From the NCBI RefSeq assembly GCF_026151205.1, contig NC_087081.1:9983113-10047112 (forward strand): DNA of 64,000 nt, given 5' to 3'. The notes under the pieces are model-generated. The model was given only the letters and a program-made list of their open reading frames with translations. It did not search any database and had not been told where the DNA came from. The DNA is from Bolinopsis microptera (lineage: Eukaryota > Ctenophora > Tentaculata > Lobata > Bolinopsidae). Shown piece by piece: positions 18,784 to 29,100 of this stretch. How positions within the stretch are numbered: position 1 is the stretch's first letter; every line of letters starts with the position of its first letter. The translations under genes and the position numbers were made by a program.

Positions 18784-19483
18784 TATATTAGCATCGATAG
18801 TCAAAGTTAATATATACAAAATAACATAAAAATAAAATATACCCAATAGAGCACATAACATATGACGAGACAGAAGACAGGACAACAAATTTTCCCCGTT
18901 ACCTCTATTATTTTTTTATAAAATTATTCAAACAATATACACATAATATAGCAATGACCCTATATAAAAACAAACCTTTAAGAATATAAAAAATTCCCTA
19001 AACACTCAAAAATTACCCTTGGCCTTGTGGCTCCAAGTTAAGATCTAGACTGTTTATATTAACAATGTTTTTATCTCGCACCTCTGTCTCCACGGAGAGA
19101 AATCACCTCTATTATTTTTACTGATGATAACATACCTAGAAAACATACCAGTTGCAACACGGTGTTGTTGAGCCGATATTCCCATGGAACTTTTAAGTAT
19201 ATTATTAACAGAATTGTGTCTCGCCATTGTGTTTTGTTAGGTATTGTGCTATAATATGAAGTAACATATATTATGTTAAAAAAAAAAAAAGGGGGGACCC
19301 CCAACCCATGTAGCTGAGACACCTCACAGCAAGTTGACCAAAGTGGCTCTTGCTTGTGATCGGTGCATCAACTACCCGCCGAAGCGGTGGGTTGGGAGTC
19401 CCCCCTGGGATCATTTCGTCCGTAAAATTGTATACAATATAAAATAGTACAGTAAAATATCTACAAAATTTACATAAACAAAT
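18784..19483. other. No gene seen; poly-A/poly-G junction and short foldback
   Basis: AT-rich DNA. At 19279-19300 a run of about 12 A passes into G6 and GACCCCCAACCCA. A partly inverted copy (GGTTGGGAGTCCCCCC) lies at 19390-19406. This may be 3' material of the minus-strand retroelement fragments that follow. Confidence 0.4.
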
Positions 19484-19838
19484 CTAGGAGACCTCAAAGC
19501 TCGTCTTCTGGGGAATGAGGTTGAAGGATACGTCTTGCAGTTCAAGATGCTGGGCTGTTGATCTTCCTCTGATTCCCCTCAGTGCAATGAGTGTACTTCT
19601 TAACAGATCAAATCTGAATCGTGTTCTGATATGATTTTTGACTTGGCTCTTGGCTTCTTTTTTGTGGTCAGCTATCATCTCAGAGACACGATCTACAAAC
19701 ACTGTGCAGAGCGGTCCCATACCTCCGGAGGTTGTGAAGACTAAAGGGACAAAGGATCCCTTCTCCGACTGAAGTACTCTCTCTTCATAAAAATCTTTCT
19801 TTTCTTTCTCATGATCTCTATAGATCTTATCTATATTA
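19484..19838 (-). pseudogene. C-terminal remnant of a LINE-type reverse-transcriptase polyprotein
   Basis: Minus-strand frame without in-frame stops from about 19838 to TAA at 19484. It reads KDFYEERVLQSEKGSFVPLV, then FTTSGGMGP, IRTRFRFDLLRSTLIALRG and RGRS. I recognise this SFVPLVFTTSGGMG...R-x-R-F-LL-S-LIA-RG pattern as the C-terminal region of retrotransposon polyproteins abundant in cnidarian and sponge genomes; that is recall, not a search. Upstream the frame is closed by stops. Neither EEP nor RT core survives, so this is a 5'-truncated relic. Confidence 0.6.
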
Positions 19839-19939
19839 TGTTATCACTTCGTTTGAATACATATAATAAATAACATCCAAATGATCAGATCCAATAGGAT
19901 ACTGATGCAGACAATGAAAAATTGAAATATTGAATTTAA

Positions 19940-20398
19940 TTACCACATCAGTATCCCAATGGATTTAATTACTTTGAGTGTATAATTGAGTGCCACCACT
20001 GGCATCCCAGCCTTGGGGCTGGGATGAATATCATAAAAGCCCCTATTGTCACACTTAGGAAATAATCTCTCGTTTCTGTTTCCATAGCGGTCTAAGAAAG
20101 CCCTAAAAACATCAAGGTAAAACAGTTTATGCCTAGAGCAGCGATCAAAGATCAAATTATTCATAGCACAAACATTACCAGGGATTTTATCTTGTCCGTT
20201 AGGGTGGACTGGTGGAATAGCTTGTACAAAAACACGTGCATTTGGATAAAGTGTTTTTGCTGTCTTTATAAGGTCACTCACAGGGGTCTTGAGATGATTG
20301 ACACCCTGGGTAGTGACCTTATAAGTAGTGGAGTAGTGTGCACCCCTGCAGATTTCGTCGATTTCAGTTGCCGTCGGCACCATAAAAATTAAAAGCAA
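19940..20398 (-). pseudogene. SGNH-hydrolase-like fragment of a retroelement
   Basis: A 152-codon minus-strand frame resembling the C-terminal two thirds of the SGNH/GDSL domain of LINE ORF1 proteins. GVNHLKT stands where the G-x-N-D block normally is. LYPNARVFVQAIPPVHPNG is the typical central strand and loop. LFYLDVFRAF follows, and DIHPSPKAG is the terminal Asp-x-His region. The catalytic Ser block is missing and Asp and His are one residue closer than in the usual DxxH. It shares orientation with the RT C-terminal remnant 100 bp downstream. The two may be ends of one internally deleted element. Confidence 0.55.
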
Positions 20399-20594
20399 AC
20401 ATAAATTTTTTCCCCTAAAATCGAACGCTTTCTGCTCAAAAAATTGACCTCAACAGAAAAAATTAAACATGGCTTCAAATCCAAATTTGAACCAGAGATT
20501 TTTCACTTCCTCTCGATAAACTCAATTTTCAACCCAAAATAAAGTCTCAAAGGGGTAAATTACTCAGGTCAGGATTGTAGGCAATGATTATCAT

Positions 20595-20672
20595 TTTTAC
20601 TACTTTCATTACGTCATTTTTATTCATTTTTACTACTTTCATTACGCATTTTTACTACTTTCATTACGCATC
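20595..20672. repeat. Short direct repeats upstream of ORF1
   Basis: TTTTTACTACTTTCATTACG occurs two to three times ahead of the ORF1 start, with partial copies. In LINEs, 5' UTR tandem repeats often carry internal promoter activity; here that is only inference. Confidence 0.5.
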
Positions 20673-20733
20673 AATATTTTTCCTCTGTAATCTACCTTTT
20701 CTTATCGCACTGAGCTTGTGATTTATACTGATC

Positions 20734-22503
20734 ATGCGACGAAATTCTACACCTAATACCTCTACACCTACATCATCCCAGAGGAAGAAACTAGCTTCTA
20801 AGGCTGCTTCTGAGTCAATCGCTGACTCAGAAGCACCTTCTACCGGTATGTTGGGGCTTGGGGTGTCAGGGAATTACACGTTTGCAGCAACAACATGCCT
20901 TCACTTGTTAAGCTTACTGCCAGCTCCCGATTTAGATTTTGAGTTCGAAAGACTCCGCCTCCTTTCGAAAAGTGCTACTAAAGCAAGCACAACGGACAAC
21001 AAAATTTCTTTTTTAAGGAAACATTTATTAGGGCAATGTGCCCTAGACGCTGACGAGACAATGAACAAATTAACTGCGAGTCTAAAACTCATTTCATGTA
21101 CCGTTAATGAAGAGGTTGAGAAGGCGGTCAACAACATCACGGAACGAGCCTGCACTGCGATCCAGGAAGTCTCTGAAGAGTCCAGGAAGCAGACCTCTCT
21201 CATCGTTGAAGCAGCTAGCAGTAGTTCTCCACAGACTCTCTCCCCTTCCGGTGAAGTAGAAAGCATACCTAACCCACCACCTCCGGTAAGATTTTTGGAC
21301 TGTGACTTTGGTGATCTTTCTTTTGATGAAATCTACCGCGAGCTTGACTTTAACATGAAACACCCGGGGGGCCGTTCAACGTCATATTTTGGCTCGGTAC
21401 CTTACAGTTATGGCAGAACCAACCACCGTGCAACCCATGATAAGCCCTTGCCACCTGTCCTAAAGCGCATTTTTGATTGTTTGCATGAATCCGATCCTGA
21501 CTTTACTCCCACGAACTATACCTGCCTCTGTACTTACTATAAGGACGGGTCAGTTGGTATTCCATTGCATAGTGACAGCGAATCCAGCATTGTTGAAGAT
21601 AGTCTGATTTACACTGCATCATTTGGCTCTACCAGAATTATGAGAATGTCAACGTCGACAGGCCCTTTCGTTGAGCATAACATCCCGCTTGAGCACGGCT
21701 CTGTCTTTGCAATGTCTCGATCTGATCAGAACCACTGGCAGCACGGCATTGAACGTGATCCTATGTTAAGGCAGCCACGAATCTCGCTCACTCTTCGCAA
21801 GTTGAAACAGCCTGATCCCACGGCCTTACCAGCACCTGCAGCCCCTACTCGGGTCCCGCCTGTTGCACCACCTACACAGATACAGTCACCAGCGTCCCGT
21901 CACTCCAGAGTCCTCTTAATTCACGACTCAATACACCGAGAAACGCCAGAATGGCTGTTCGACCAGATACCTGGCCACCGATGTCAAAAGCGCCTTAACT
22001 ATCAACTAGTGAACTCACTGGAACATCAACATGAGTTCAAACATTCTAAAGCAGTCGTACTTTCCTGCGGCATTAATGACCTAGCTAGGTATGGGCAGTC
22101 GGCCAGGAGTCTTGCGGACAATTTCTGTCCCCGTTTTATAGACTCTTGTAACAATAACAAGAATACCGAGTTTATGTTTTGTGCTTTATCTATGACTAAA
22201 TTTAACTGGTTGAATGCAGAGATTGACGCTTTTAATATCATAATGTTGAACCTGGCTAAGGATATTCCAAATCTGAGTTTTTTCGATGCCCATGCCGTGA
22301 TCAAGCGTGCTAACTCATACTACGTATGGGACCGCAACGACAGACATGGCATCCACTTATATCACGAGGTGCAAAGGGTAGTGGCACATGAACTTGTTAA
22401 CTGCGTTGGCAAGTTATGTGGATCTGAACAGAGACGTCACAGGAACTGTGAGTGGCTCTATCACCACAAGCCTAACAGTCTCTCCAGATATAACCGAAGC
22501 TGA
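20734..22503 (+). CDS. Element A ORF1: AlkB-like 2OG-Fe(II) oxygenase plus SGNH hydrolase
   Basis: 589 codons. Residues 1-180 form a polar N-terminal region with a helical segment (about 85-160) that may oligomerise. Residues 230-356 form an AlkB-type dioxygenase: H279-S-D281 (IPLHSDSE), distal H337 (HWQHGIE), and R349/R355 in RISLTLRKL, which would bind Fe(II) and 2-oxoglutarate. Residues 360-385 are a Pro-rich linker. Residues 390-555 are SGNH-like: Ser399 in LIHDSIH, N448 in CGINDL, H541 in HGIHL. The position three before that His, usually Asp, is His538, so esterase activity may be altered. AlkB enzymes remove alkyl or methyl groups from nucleic acids. An ORF1 role in protecting or editing retrotransposon RNA is inference. 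The Met at 20734 is the first in frame. Confidence 0.8.
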   Translation: MRRNSTPNTSTPTSSQRKKLASKAASESIADSEAPSTGMLGLGVSGNYTFAATTCLHLLSLLPAPDLDFEFERLRLLSKSATKASTTDNKISFLRKHLLGQCALDADETMNKLTASLKLISCTVNEEVEKAVNNITERACTAIQEVSEESRKQTSLIVEAASSSSPQTLSPSGEVESIPNPPPPVRFLDCDFGDLSFDEIYRELDFNMKHPGGRSTSYFGSVPYSYGRTNHRATHDKPLPPVLKRIFDCLHESDPDFTPTNYTCLCTYYKDGSVGIPLHSDSESSIVEDSLIYTASFGSTRIMRMSTSTGPFVEHNIPLEHGSVFAMSRSDQNHWQHGIERDPMLRQPRISLTLRKLKQPDPTALPAPAAPTRVPPVAPPTQIQSPASRHSRVLLIHDSIHRETPEWLFDQIPGHRCQKRLNYQLVNSLEHQHEFKHSKAVVLSCGINDLARYGQSARSLADNFCPRFIDSCNNNKNTEFMFCALSMTKFNWLNAEIDAFNIIMLNLAKDIPNLSFFDAHAVIKRANSYYVWDRNDRHGIHLYHEVQRVVAHELVNCVGKLCGSEQRRHRNCEWLYHHKPNSLSRYNRS

Positions 22504-23145
22504 GCGCTTTACAAATCATTGATACCATTCTGATTAAAAAATGCGATTCACTTTTTTCTCAACTTCCAGTCCACCTTTAACAGATCGTTACCAAGATAGA
22601 TCATATTATAATGAAATGATCTGATTGGTGGAATTTTTCTCATTATCTGATAAGCTCATTCATTATCAGTATCTCTTATCACCCGATCGCACACAAAACA
22701 TCTTACTCTACAAATCTGTATCATCCTAAATCAATGAGATTTCATAACTCTATACAACATTCAAAATTCACATACAAATCTATAAATAATCAAGTGCGTT
22801 CTCTTCAGTATTACTCAAGTTCAGTGCGATAGTCCCTTATTACGTAAACGCTACAAACAAATCAAATACAAATAACACCTCACAAAACTACACAACACAA
22901 AAGCTACCACTTTATTCGATTTCTATTTTTTAGCCAAATCAGTTATTTAAATCATACTGATAAGGCCCTAGATAAGGACACTTTATTTCACTTAATTATC
23001 CGATTTTAGCTTAAAATAATATAATTTACTTTTAAATCATATCACGATTCTGTAGCATACAGGACCTCCGGTTCTCGTGAAAGAATCTGATTTGAACTAT
23101 AGTTTTATATACTATCAGTATCATAATCATAATATTTAGTTATAA
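22504..23145. other. Inter-ORF spacer of element A
   Basis: 642 bp of AT-rich, non-coding DNA between ORF1 and ORF2. No repeat or RNA gene recognised. The spacing contrasts with element B, whose two ORFs overlap. Confidence 0.5.
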
Positions 23146-26100
23146 ATGGAACCCACTGTTACATCTGAAAATAAAGTCAAGATCAAATGTTCAAGCTGCA
23201 GCGGCTGGTGTTACTCTATTAGAAATATTCGCACATGCTCATGGTGTCAAAGTAATGTCCATGTCAAATGTTTTAAGGATAATTTAGGCTGTACGAGTTG
23301 CTGTGAAAGTATCATTCCTGGATTTCACGCAACCTACTATGAAATCTATGACGACTACAGTAAACTTAATAGTGACATATTTAATCCGTACGATCAGAAT
23401 AGTCGATTTAATCTTATTGGCGACGCCATGACCAACGAAGAGCATCAAGATTCAACTTGGAGCAATATTTCATCTTTCCTAACTAGTTGTCAGTATAAAC
23501 AACAACGTAACGTGAAAAAATCTACCTGCTCTCAACTTAAAACATTTTCTATGAACATAAGATCCCTTATTAAGAATATAGATCAACTACGTGATGATAT
23601 TGAGACTTATGATAAGTATGATATATTGTGTTTTAACGAAACTAATTGCACTTTAGGGAAATTACCGAACGGAATAAACGACGTTACCTTAGATGGATTT
23701 CATGAACCATTTATCCAGGATCCAATTCGCCCATCTGGAAAAGGTGGGGGGCTAGCCACTTATGTACACAAACGTGTAGTCGATTATGATAAAATTGATA
23801 TTTTCACTCCAAACCCTGAACCAACTAATACTAGTGGCGAATTTCAATTTATCAAGCTCCATCAGTGCAAAGGATACAACAGAACGAAAATAATTGGCAA
23901 TGTTTACCGTTCTCCCGCTAGGAGACCTGAAGCGTTTCTAGAAATTTTCAAAAATACGCTGCACAACCTAGGGAGACACACCCGTAAACATATGACGCTT
24001 CATGGAGATTTCAACCTTGATTTACTGAAGCACAGCAGCGACCAAGCATGTCAGAACATTATAGATATTGCGTCCTCTTACGGTTTTATTCAAATTGTAT
24101 CACGCCCAACTCGCCTAACGGACCATAGTGCCACGCTTATTGACCACATCTACACAAACAATCTTGAGGATACAATAAGCTGTAACGTCTTAACGACAGA
24201 TATGTCTGATCACTTAGCAATAGTCACTACAATAAATCTTGATAACACGCCAACCAGCAGCTACCGCTCTGCGTCTAACTCACAAAATGTATCTCAAACT
24301 GAAACACGTAGATTTAACGACACCAACAATCAAAAATTCAGAGACTTAATTACAGATGAAAGTTGGTCAGAAATTTTTAACAATACCAATGATGCCAACG
24401 AACAGTTCAATAATTTAAATACGGCTTATAATAAGATTTACGAGTCCGCCTATCCCACAAAAAGACAATCACGAAGACAAAATGAACGTGTTAATCCGAA
24501 ACCATGGATGCTGCCCTGGCTCGAAGAAGCTATAGAACGTAAAAATGAGTCATATTATGATTTTGTTAAGGAACCATCTGATAGTAACCGCAGTAAATAT
24601 GACCGTCTGAAGAAGTTTTGTAATAAACACATCGATAAAGCTAAAAACAAGCACTTCAAAAAATTTTTTGAGCAAAACAAAGAAAATTCTAAGAAGCAGT
24701 GGCAAATGATAAACAGTCTTCTTAATAGGAAAAAATCTAAACCTACTTCAATTAAACTGACTGACGAAGACGGCTCAATCAGCACTCCGGCAGCTGTAGC
24801 AGAAAAATTTAACGATTACTTCTCAAACATCGCTCCTAAAATTAAGTCTGAAATTAGTAGTAGGACCACTTTTGATCCTGGTGGAACCCATAGCACACTT
24901 CGCAACGCCACTCACTGCCACAGTCACTGCCAACATGAGGAAAAACCTGTGGTAGACACCGTGGAAGAATTCATCGACAGTGATGCTGAATCAGACCTTC
25001 TCCAATACTGCGAATCTCTTCAGTTCAGTCAGGAGAATGGGCATTCAGTATGTTCTTTTGGAGAGAAGTACAAGTATAGCGGATCCAGAGATGAGAATAA
25101 GAAAACCGTGGAGATCCCTGATAAAATTGCTGCACTTGTCCTGAAAATCAATGAGGAGTTCTGTGCAGAAGGAAACCCTGTAATGAATAGCGTGTTGATC
25201 AACCGCTATGAAGAAGGCGAGGGTTATCTGCCTGAACATTCAGACAATGAACCGGTGATACATCCAGAGTCTAGCATATTGACTCTTTCCATTGGAGGTG
25301 AATGCAAAGTCCTCTTCACTGAAATGAACAACCCAGTTCACACGCACAAGTGTACTCCAAGATCAGTTTACAGGATGACCAGAAGGAGTCAGGCTCACTA
25401 CAAGCACTCTATCCAGAAGGGGTCAGTCACTGGTGCAGTACGATATAGTTTCACCTTCAGATCAATAGATGGAAAGAATCGTGCCAGTACTTGTATCTTC
25501 TCTGATTCAAATGGAGCAGGTATGAAATTTGGAGAGGATCACAAAAGGAGCTTTGGTAAGTGGCTGCCTGGTCGGAATGTTTGGACTCCTACAATAGATG
25601 ACATTAACCCATATCTTGCATGTGGATACAAGAACATTGTTATTATGTGTGGTATAAATGATGTTAGAAGACCATCTGTTAAATCTCAGCGTGAAATTTT
25701 TGCTATATTTAGTCATCTAGAATTCAAGATTGAGCAAATTCAAGAGGCCAATCCAACTGCCCAAGTATTTCTTTGTCCTCTTTTACCAACTCGAAATGCT
25801 GATTTAAATAGGAAAGTTCTTTACTTTATAGAACTTATTCGTCGTGAGCTACTCCCCAAAAACTTTGGTGTCCAGTTCGTTGATGGCTTTGATGACTTCC
25901 TTGACAATAACACTGGCTTACTTTGCCTAACCTTGTCCAGGGAGTTTGACAGATATGGCCGAACGGATTACCTGCACCTTAATTGGAAGGGAGTGGCCAA
26001 ACTTGCTACTTTAATCCGTAATACTGTCCTTGTTAGGATGCATGGAGGGACTGATAGGAGGAAGAGGGGGAGGAGGGACGGTAAGGTTGGTTCAACACTT

Positions 26101-26157
26101 TATTCTCATGCCGCCGGAGGACAGCCTCATGTTGAAGGCTATCAGCCTCCAGCATGA
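23146..26157 (+). CDS. In-frame fusion: element A PHD-EEP joined to element B AlkB-SGNH
   Basis: 1003 codons made of two retrotransposons. Residues 15-52 form a C4HC3 PHD-like finger (C15, C18, C31, C34, H39, C42, C49, C52). About 125-365 is an APE-type EEP endonuclease: MNIRS, CFNETN, LHGDFNLDL, TDMSDHLAI. From about residue 581 (nt 24890) the pre-RT linker of A stops and the ORF1 of B begins, 5'-truncated. It holds AlkB H698-S-D700, H754 and R766/R772 (RYSFTFR), then SGNH Ser788 (FSDSNG), N838 (CGINDV) and D941-x-x-H944, all canonical. The C-terminus is basic and Gly-rich. The stop overlaps the next start as ATGA. The fusion is probably accidental, with one chance in three of frame agreement, but it is fully open. 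Confidence 0.8.
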   Translation: MEPTVTSENKVKIKCSSCSGWCYSIRNIRTCSWCQSNVHVKCFKDNLGCTSCCESIIPGFHATYYEIYDDYSKLNSDIFNPYDQNSRFNLIGDAMTNEEHQDSTWSNISSFLTSCQYKQQRNVKKSTCSQLKTFSMNIRSLIKNIDQLRDDIETYDKYDILCFNETNCTLGKLPNGINDVTLDGFHEPFIQDPIRPSGKGGGLATYVHKRVVDYDKIDIFTPNPEPTNTSGEFQFIKLHQCKGYNRTKIIGNVYRSPARRPEAFLEIFKNTLHNLGRHTRKHMTLHGDFNLDLLKHSSDQACQNIIDIASSYGFIQIVSRPTRLTDHSATLIDHIYTNNLEDTISCNVLTTDMSDHLAIVTTINLDNTPTSSYRSASNSQNVSQTETRRFNDTNNQKFRDLITDESWSEIFNNTNDANEQFNNLNTAYNKIYESAYPTKRQSRRQNERVNPKPWMLPWLEEAIERKNESYYDFVKEPSDSNRSKYDRLKKFCNKHIDKAKNKHFKKFFEQNKENSKKQWQMINSLLNRKKSKPTSIKLTDEDGSISTPAAVAEKFNDYFSNIAPKIKSEISSRTTFDPGGTHSTLRNATHCHSHCQHEEKPVVDTVEEFIDSDAESDLLQYCESLQFSQENGHSVCSFGEKYKYSGSRDENKKTVEIPDKIAALVLKINEEFCAEGNPVMNSVLINRYEEGEGYLPEHSDNEPVIHPESSILTLSIGGECKVLFTEMNNPVHTHKCTPRSVYRMTRRSQAHYKHSIQKGSVTGAVRYSFTFRSIDGKNRASTCIFSDSNGAGMKFGEDHKRSFGKWLPGRNVWTPTIDDINPYLACGYKNIVIMCGINDVRRPSVKSQREIFAIFSHLEFKIEQIQEANPTAQVFLCPLLPTRNADLNRKVLYFIELIRRELLPKNFGVQFVDGFDDFLDNNTGLLCLTLSREFDRYGRTDYLHLNWKGVAKLATLIRNTVLVRMHGGTDRRKRGRRDGKVGSTLYSHAAGGQPHVEGYQPPA

Positions 26158-29100
26158 ATGTTCTTAAAAAAGAGGTCTGTGCCCACTGTTTAAAAAGTAT
26201 TTACTTAGGTCAATCTATAATTGAATGCTACCACTGTAATTGTCCCATTCACTCTAGATGTTTTAACACCAGTGACAAACAAAATAAAAAAGTTGACTTG
26301 TACTGCAATAATTGTATCCACCTAGCAGTAAACCGTTATAACCCATTTAAGCTTCTGAATGATGACAATGATGACAACACTGATGCAGATGATGTAATAC
26401 GTAAAATCTCTGAGGTACTTGAAAGCTGTGACTCATATTCTGTAAAAGACATAAACCGCACCTTTGCTAACGAATTACAAGTGCAAAACTCACTAATATT
26501 TCAAAATCTTGATGGCAACAAATCAAACTTTGACTCGCTGGCAATTGAAATAGCTAGGTTTACTAACAAATTCTCTGTAATTGGTCTTGCTGAAACGAAT
26601 GTAGGCCCTGAAATGAAAAACTTGTACGAACTCACAGGCTATGAGAGCTTCTATCAAGATACCTTCGACTCGAAAGTAAAAGGCTCAGGAGTAGCTCTAT
26701 ATGTCCTGAACTCCTTCAATGCTGTCAAAAATAACAACCTTTCACAAGTAACAGAAAATCTAGAAACCCTCTTTGTAACTATAGGTAGTCTAGGAAATTC
26801 TACTTCTATAGGAGTAATATACCGCCCTCCAAGTGGCAATGCTGAGCAAGCTCTCCAAGAACTGTCGTCAATACTTGATAAAGCACCAAAACATACACAC
26901 ATTGCAGGTGATTTTAACATTAATCTCCATAGTAACCACAGTAGCATTATTGCACAGTATGAAGATGTCCTATTTAGTAGAGGCTTCTTTCCATTGATAT
27001 CATTAGCAACTCATGAAAAGCCTGGATGTAATGCCTCGTGCATCGACAACATCATTACAAATGACCTAGACTCTGTTACTGCCTCTGGAGTCATAACTGA
27101 TCACATATCTCATCACCTCCCTATATTTACAATATTTGACTGGGAAATTAGCAAGACCAAAAATATTCACAAGCACACTCAATATTATGACTATTGTAAA
27201 TCAAACACTGATAAATTTGCTGAAGTCTTGGGTAACAAACTAGACAATGAACCAATTATAGATTTTACTAACTTTCATGATATCTTTAAAAACAGCATTG
27301 ACGAAACCTGCAAACTAGCTGTACCCAAAACCACTAAGCGCACTATCCAGAACAACCCATGGATTACTGGCGGGATTATAGCCTCAGTAAACCACTGCCA
27401 TGGGCTGTATGATGACTGGGCGAAAGTCAGGAAAGTTAAGTGTAAACAAGGCGAAACTGACACAAAAGGGGGCACATGCCTGTGTTCTATCTGCTGTAAT
27501 AAAAGAAACCGTTATGATGACTACAAAGAATATAGAAAGGCTCTAAAAAAGGTTCGTAAAAAAGCTGTATCTGAATATTATTCTGACAAGTTTCTTGAAA
27601 CTCAGGGAAATTCCAAGAAAACCTGGGAACTGATAAATAAAATTCGTGGCAAACAGAAACGTGATATCAGACCTATATTTACCATAGACAATGAAAAGAT
27701 AACTGATCGCAGAGTTATAGCTAATGAATTCAATAAGTATTTTGTATCCCTAGCATCTAACCTTAATGCAGCCTACACAGAACTAGGAGAGATACAAATA
27801 AATCAGCTTCCAAGTTTCTGTGACTTCTTACCTAAATCGAATACAGCTAATATATATCTACATGACTGCTCACCTGAGGAGGTGGCTAAGATCATATCGG
27901 AACTTAAGAATGGCAAGGCTAGCGACATACCAGTACATATAGTAAAGGCAGTATCAGGCAAAATTAGCCCACTACTATCGGTATTGTACAACGAATGTAT
28001 GCAACAGGGATTTTTTCCAGACGACCTAAAAGTAGGTAAAATAAGTCCAATATATAAGAAAGAAAATGCTGAGCTTCTTGAAAATTACAGGCCTATCTCA
28101 ACCTTAGCGATATTCGGTAAAATACTTGAAAAAATCATATTCTCCAGGCTTTACAGTTTCTTTCAGTCGCAAGGATTATTATATGAAAATCAATATGGCT
28201 TTAGAAAAAATCACTCGACAAGCCATGCACTCAACTTCTCTGTCGACTACATTGAAAAATCTTTAAGAGATAAAAATCACGTACTAGGCATCTTCATTGA
28301 TTTAAGTAAAGCTTTTGACACAATCTGTCATGATAAACTGCTTAAAAAACTGAATGATTATGGAATTCGAGGGACTGCAAATAAATTGATAGCCAGTTAC
28401 CTTTCTAATAGACAGCAATATGTTTCAGTACTTGGAGAAGAATCCGAAAAACTGTCTGTAATATTTGGTGTTCCTCAGGGGTCAGTATTAGGTCCCTTGC
28501 TTTTCATTATCTACATCAATGAAATATACAGAGTATCAGACCTAGGTAAGTTTATACTTTTTGCCGATGACACCAACATATTTGTTGTAGATAAATGTAT
28601 AAAAACACTTTACTGCAAAGCTAATAAAATTCTTAAACTTGTTCATCAGTATATGAAGAGTAACTTGCTGCATATCAACATAAAGAAATGTTGTTATATC
28701 CACTTTAAGCCGAACTGTAGAAATGAACCAGATTCAAACACCAATGAATTAGAACTGACACTAAATAATATAGTAATTAAAAAGGTGGAGGAAACTAAGT
28801 TTCTTGGAGTCATTATTGACCAAAAACTGAACTGGGATGCTCACTTAAGAGCGTTAAACCGTAAATTGAAATGTGAGATAGGTAGACTATGTGGAATTAG
28901 ACGCTGTGTACCTAAAAAACTATATAAGGACCTGTACCACACCCTTTTTGAATCACACCTATGTTATGGAATATCTGTTTGGGGAGGTGTATCAAATAAT
29001 AAACTAGAAGCCATATTTAAAACACAAAAGAAATGCATAAGAATTCTCTTTGGTGATAATGATGCATACTTCAATAAGTTCAAAACATGTGCCAGAGTAA

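Noticed and set aside
20901-22304. Minus-strand frames opposite the AlkB-SGNH ORF1
   Set aside because: Antisense shadows of a strongly supported coding frame.
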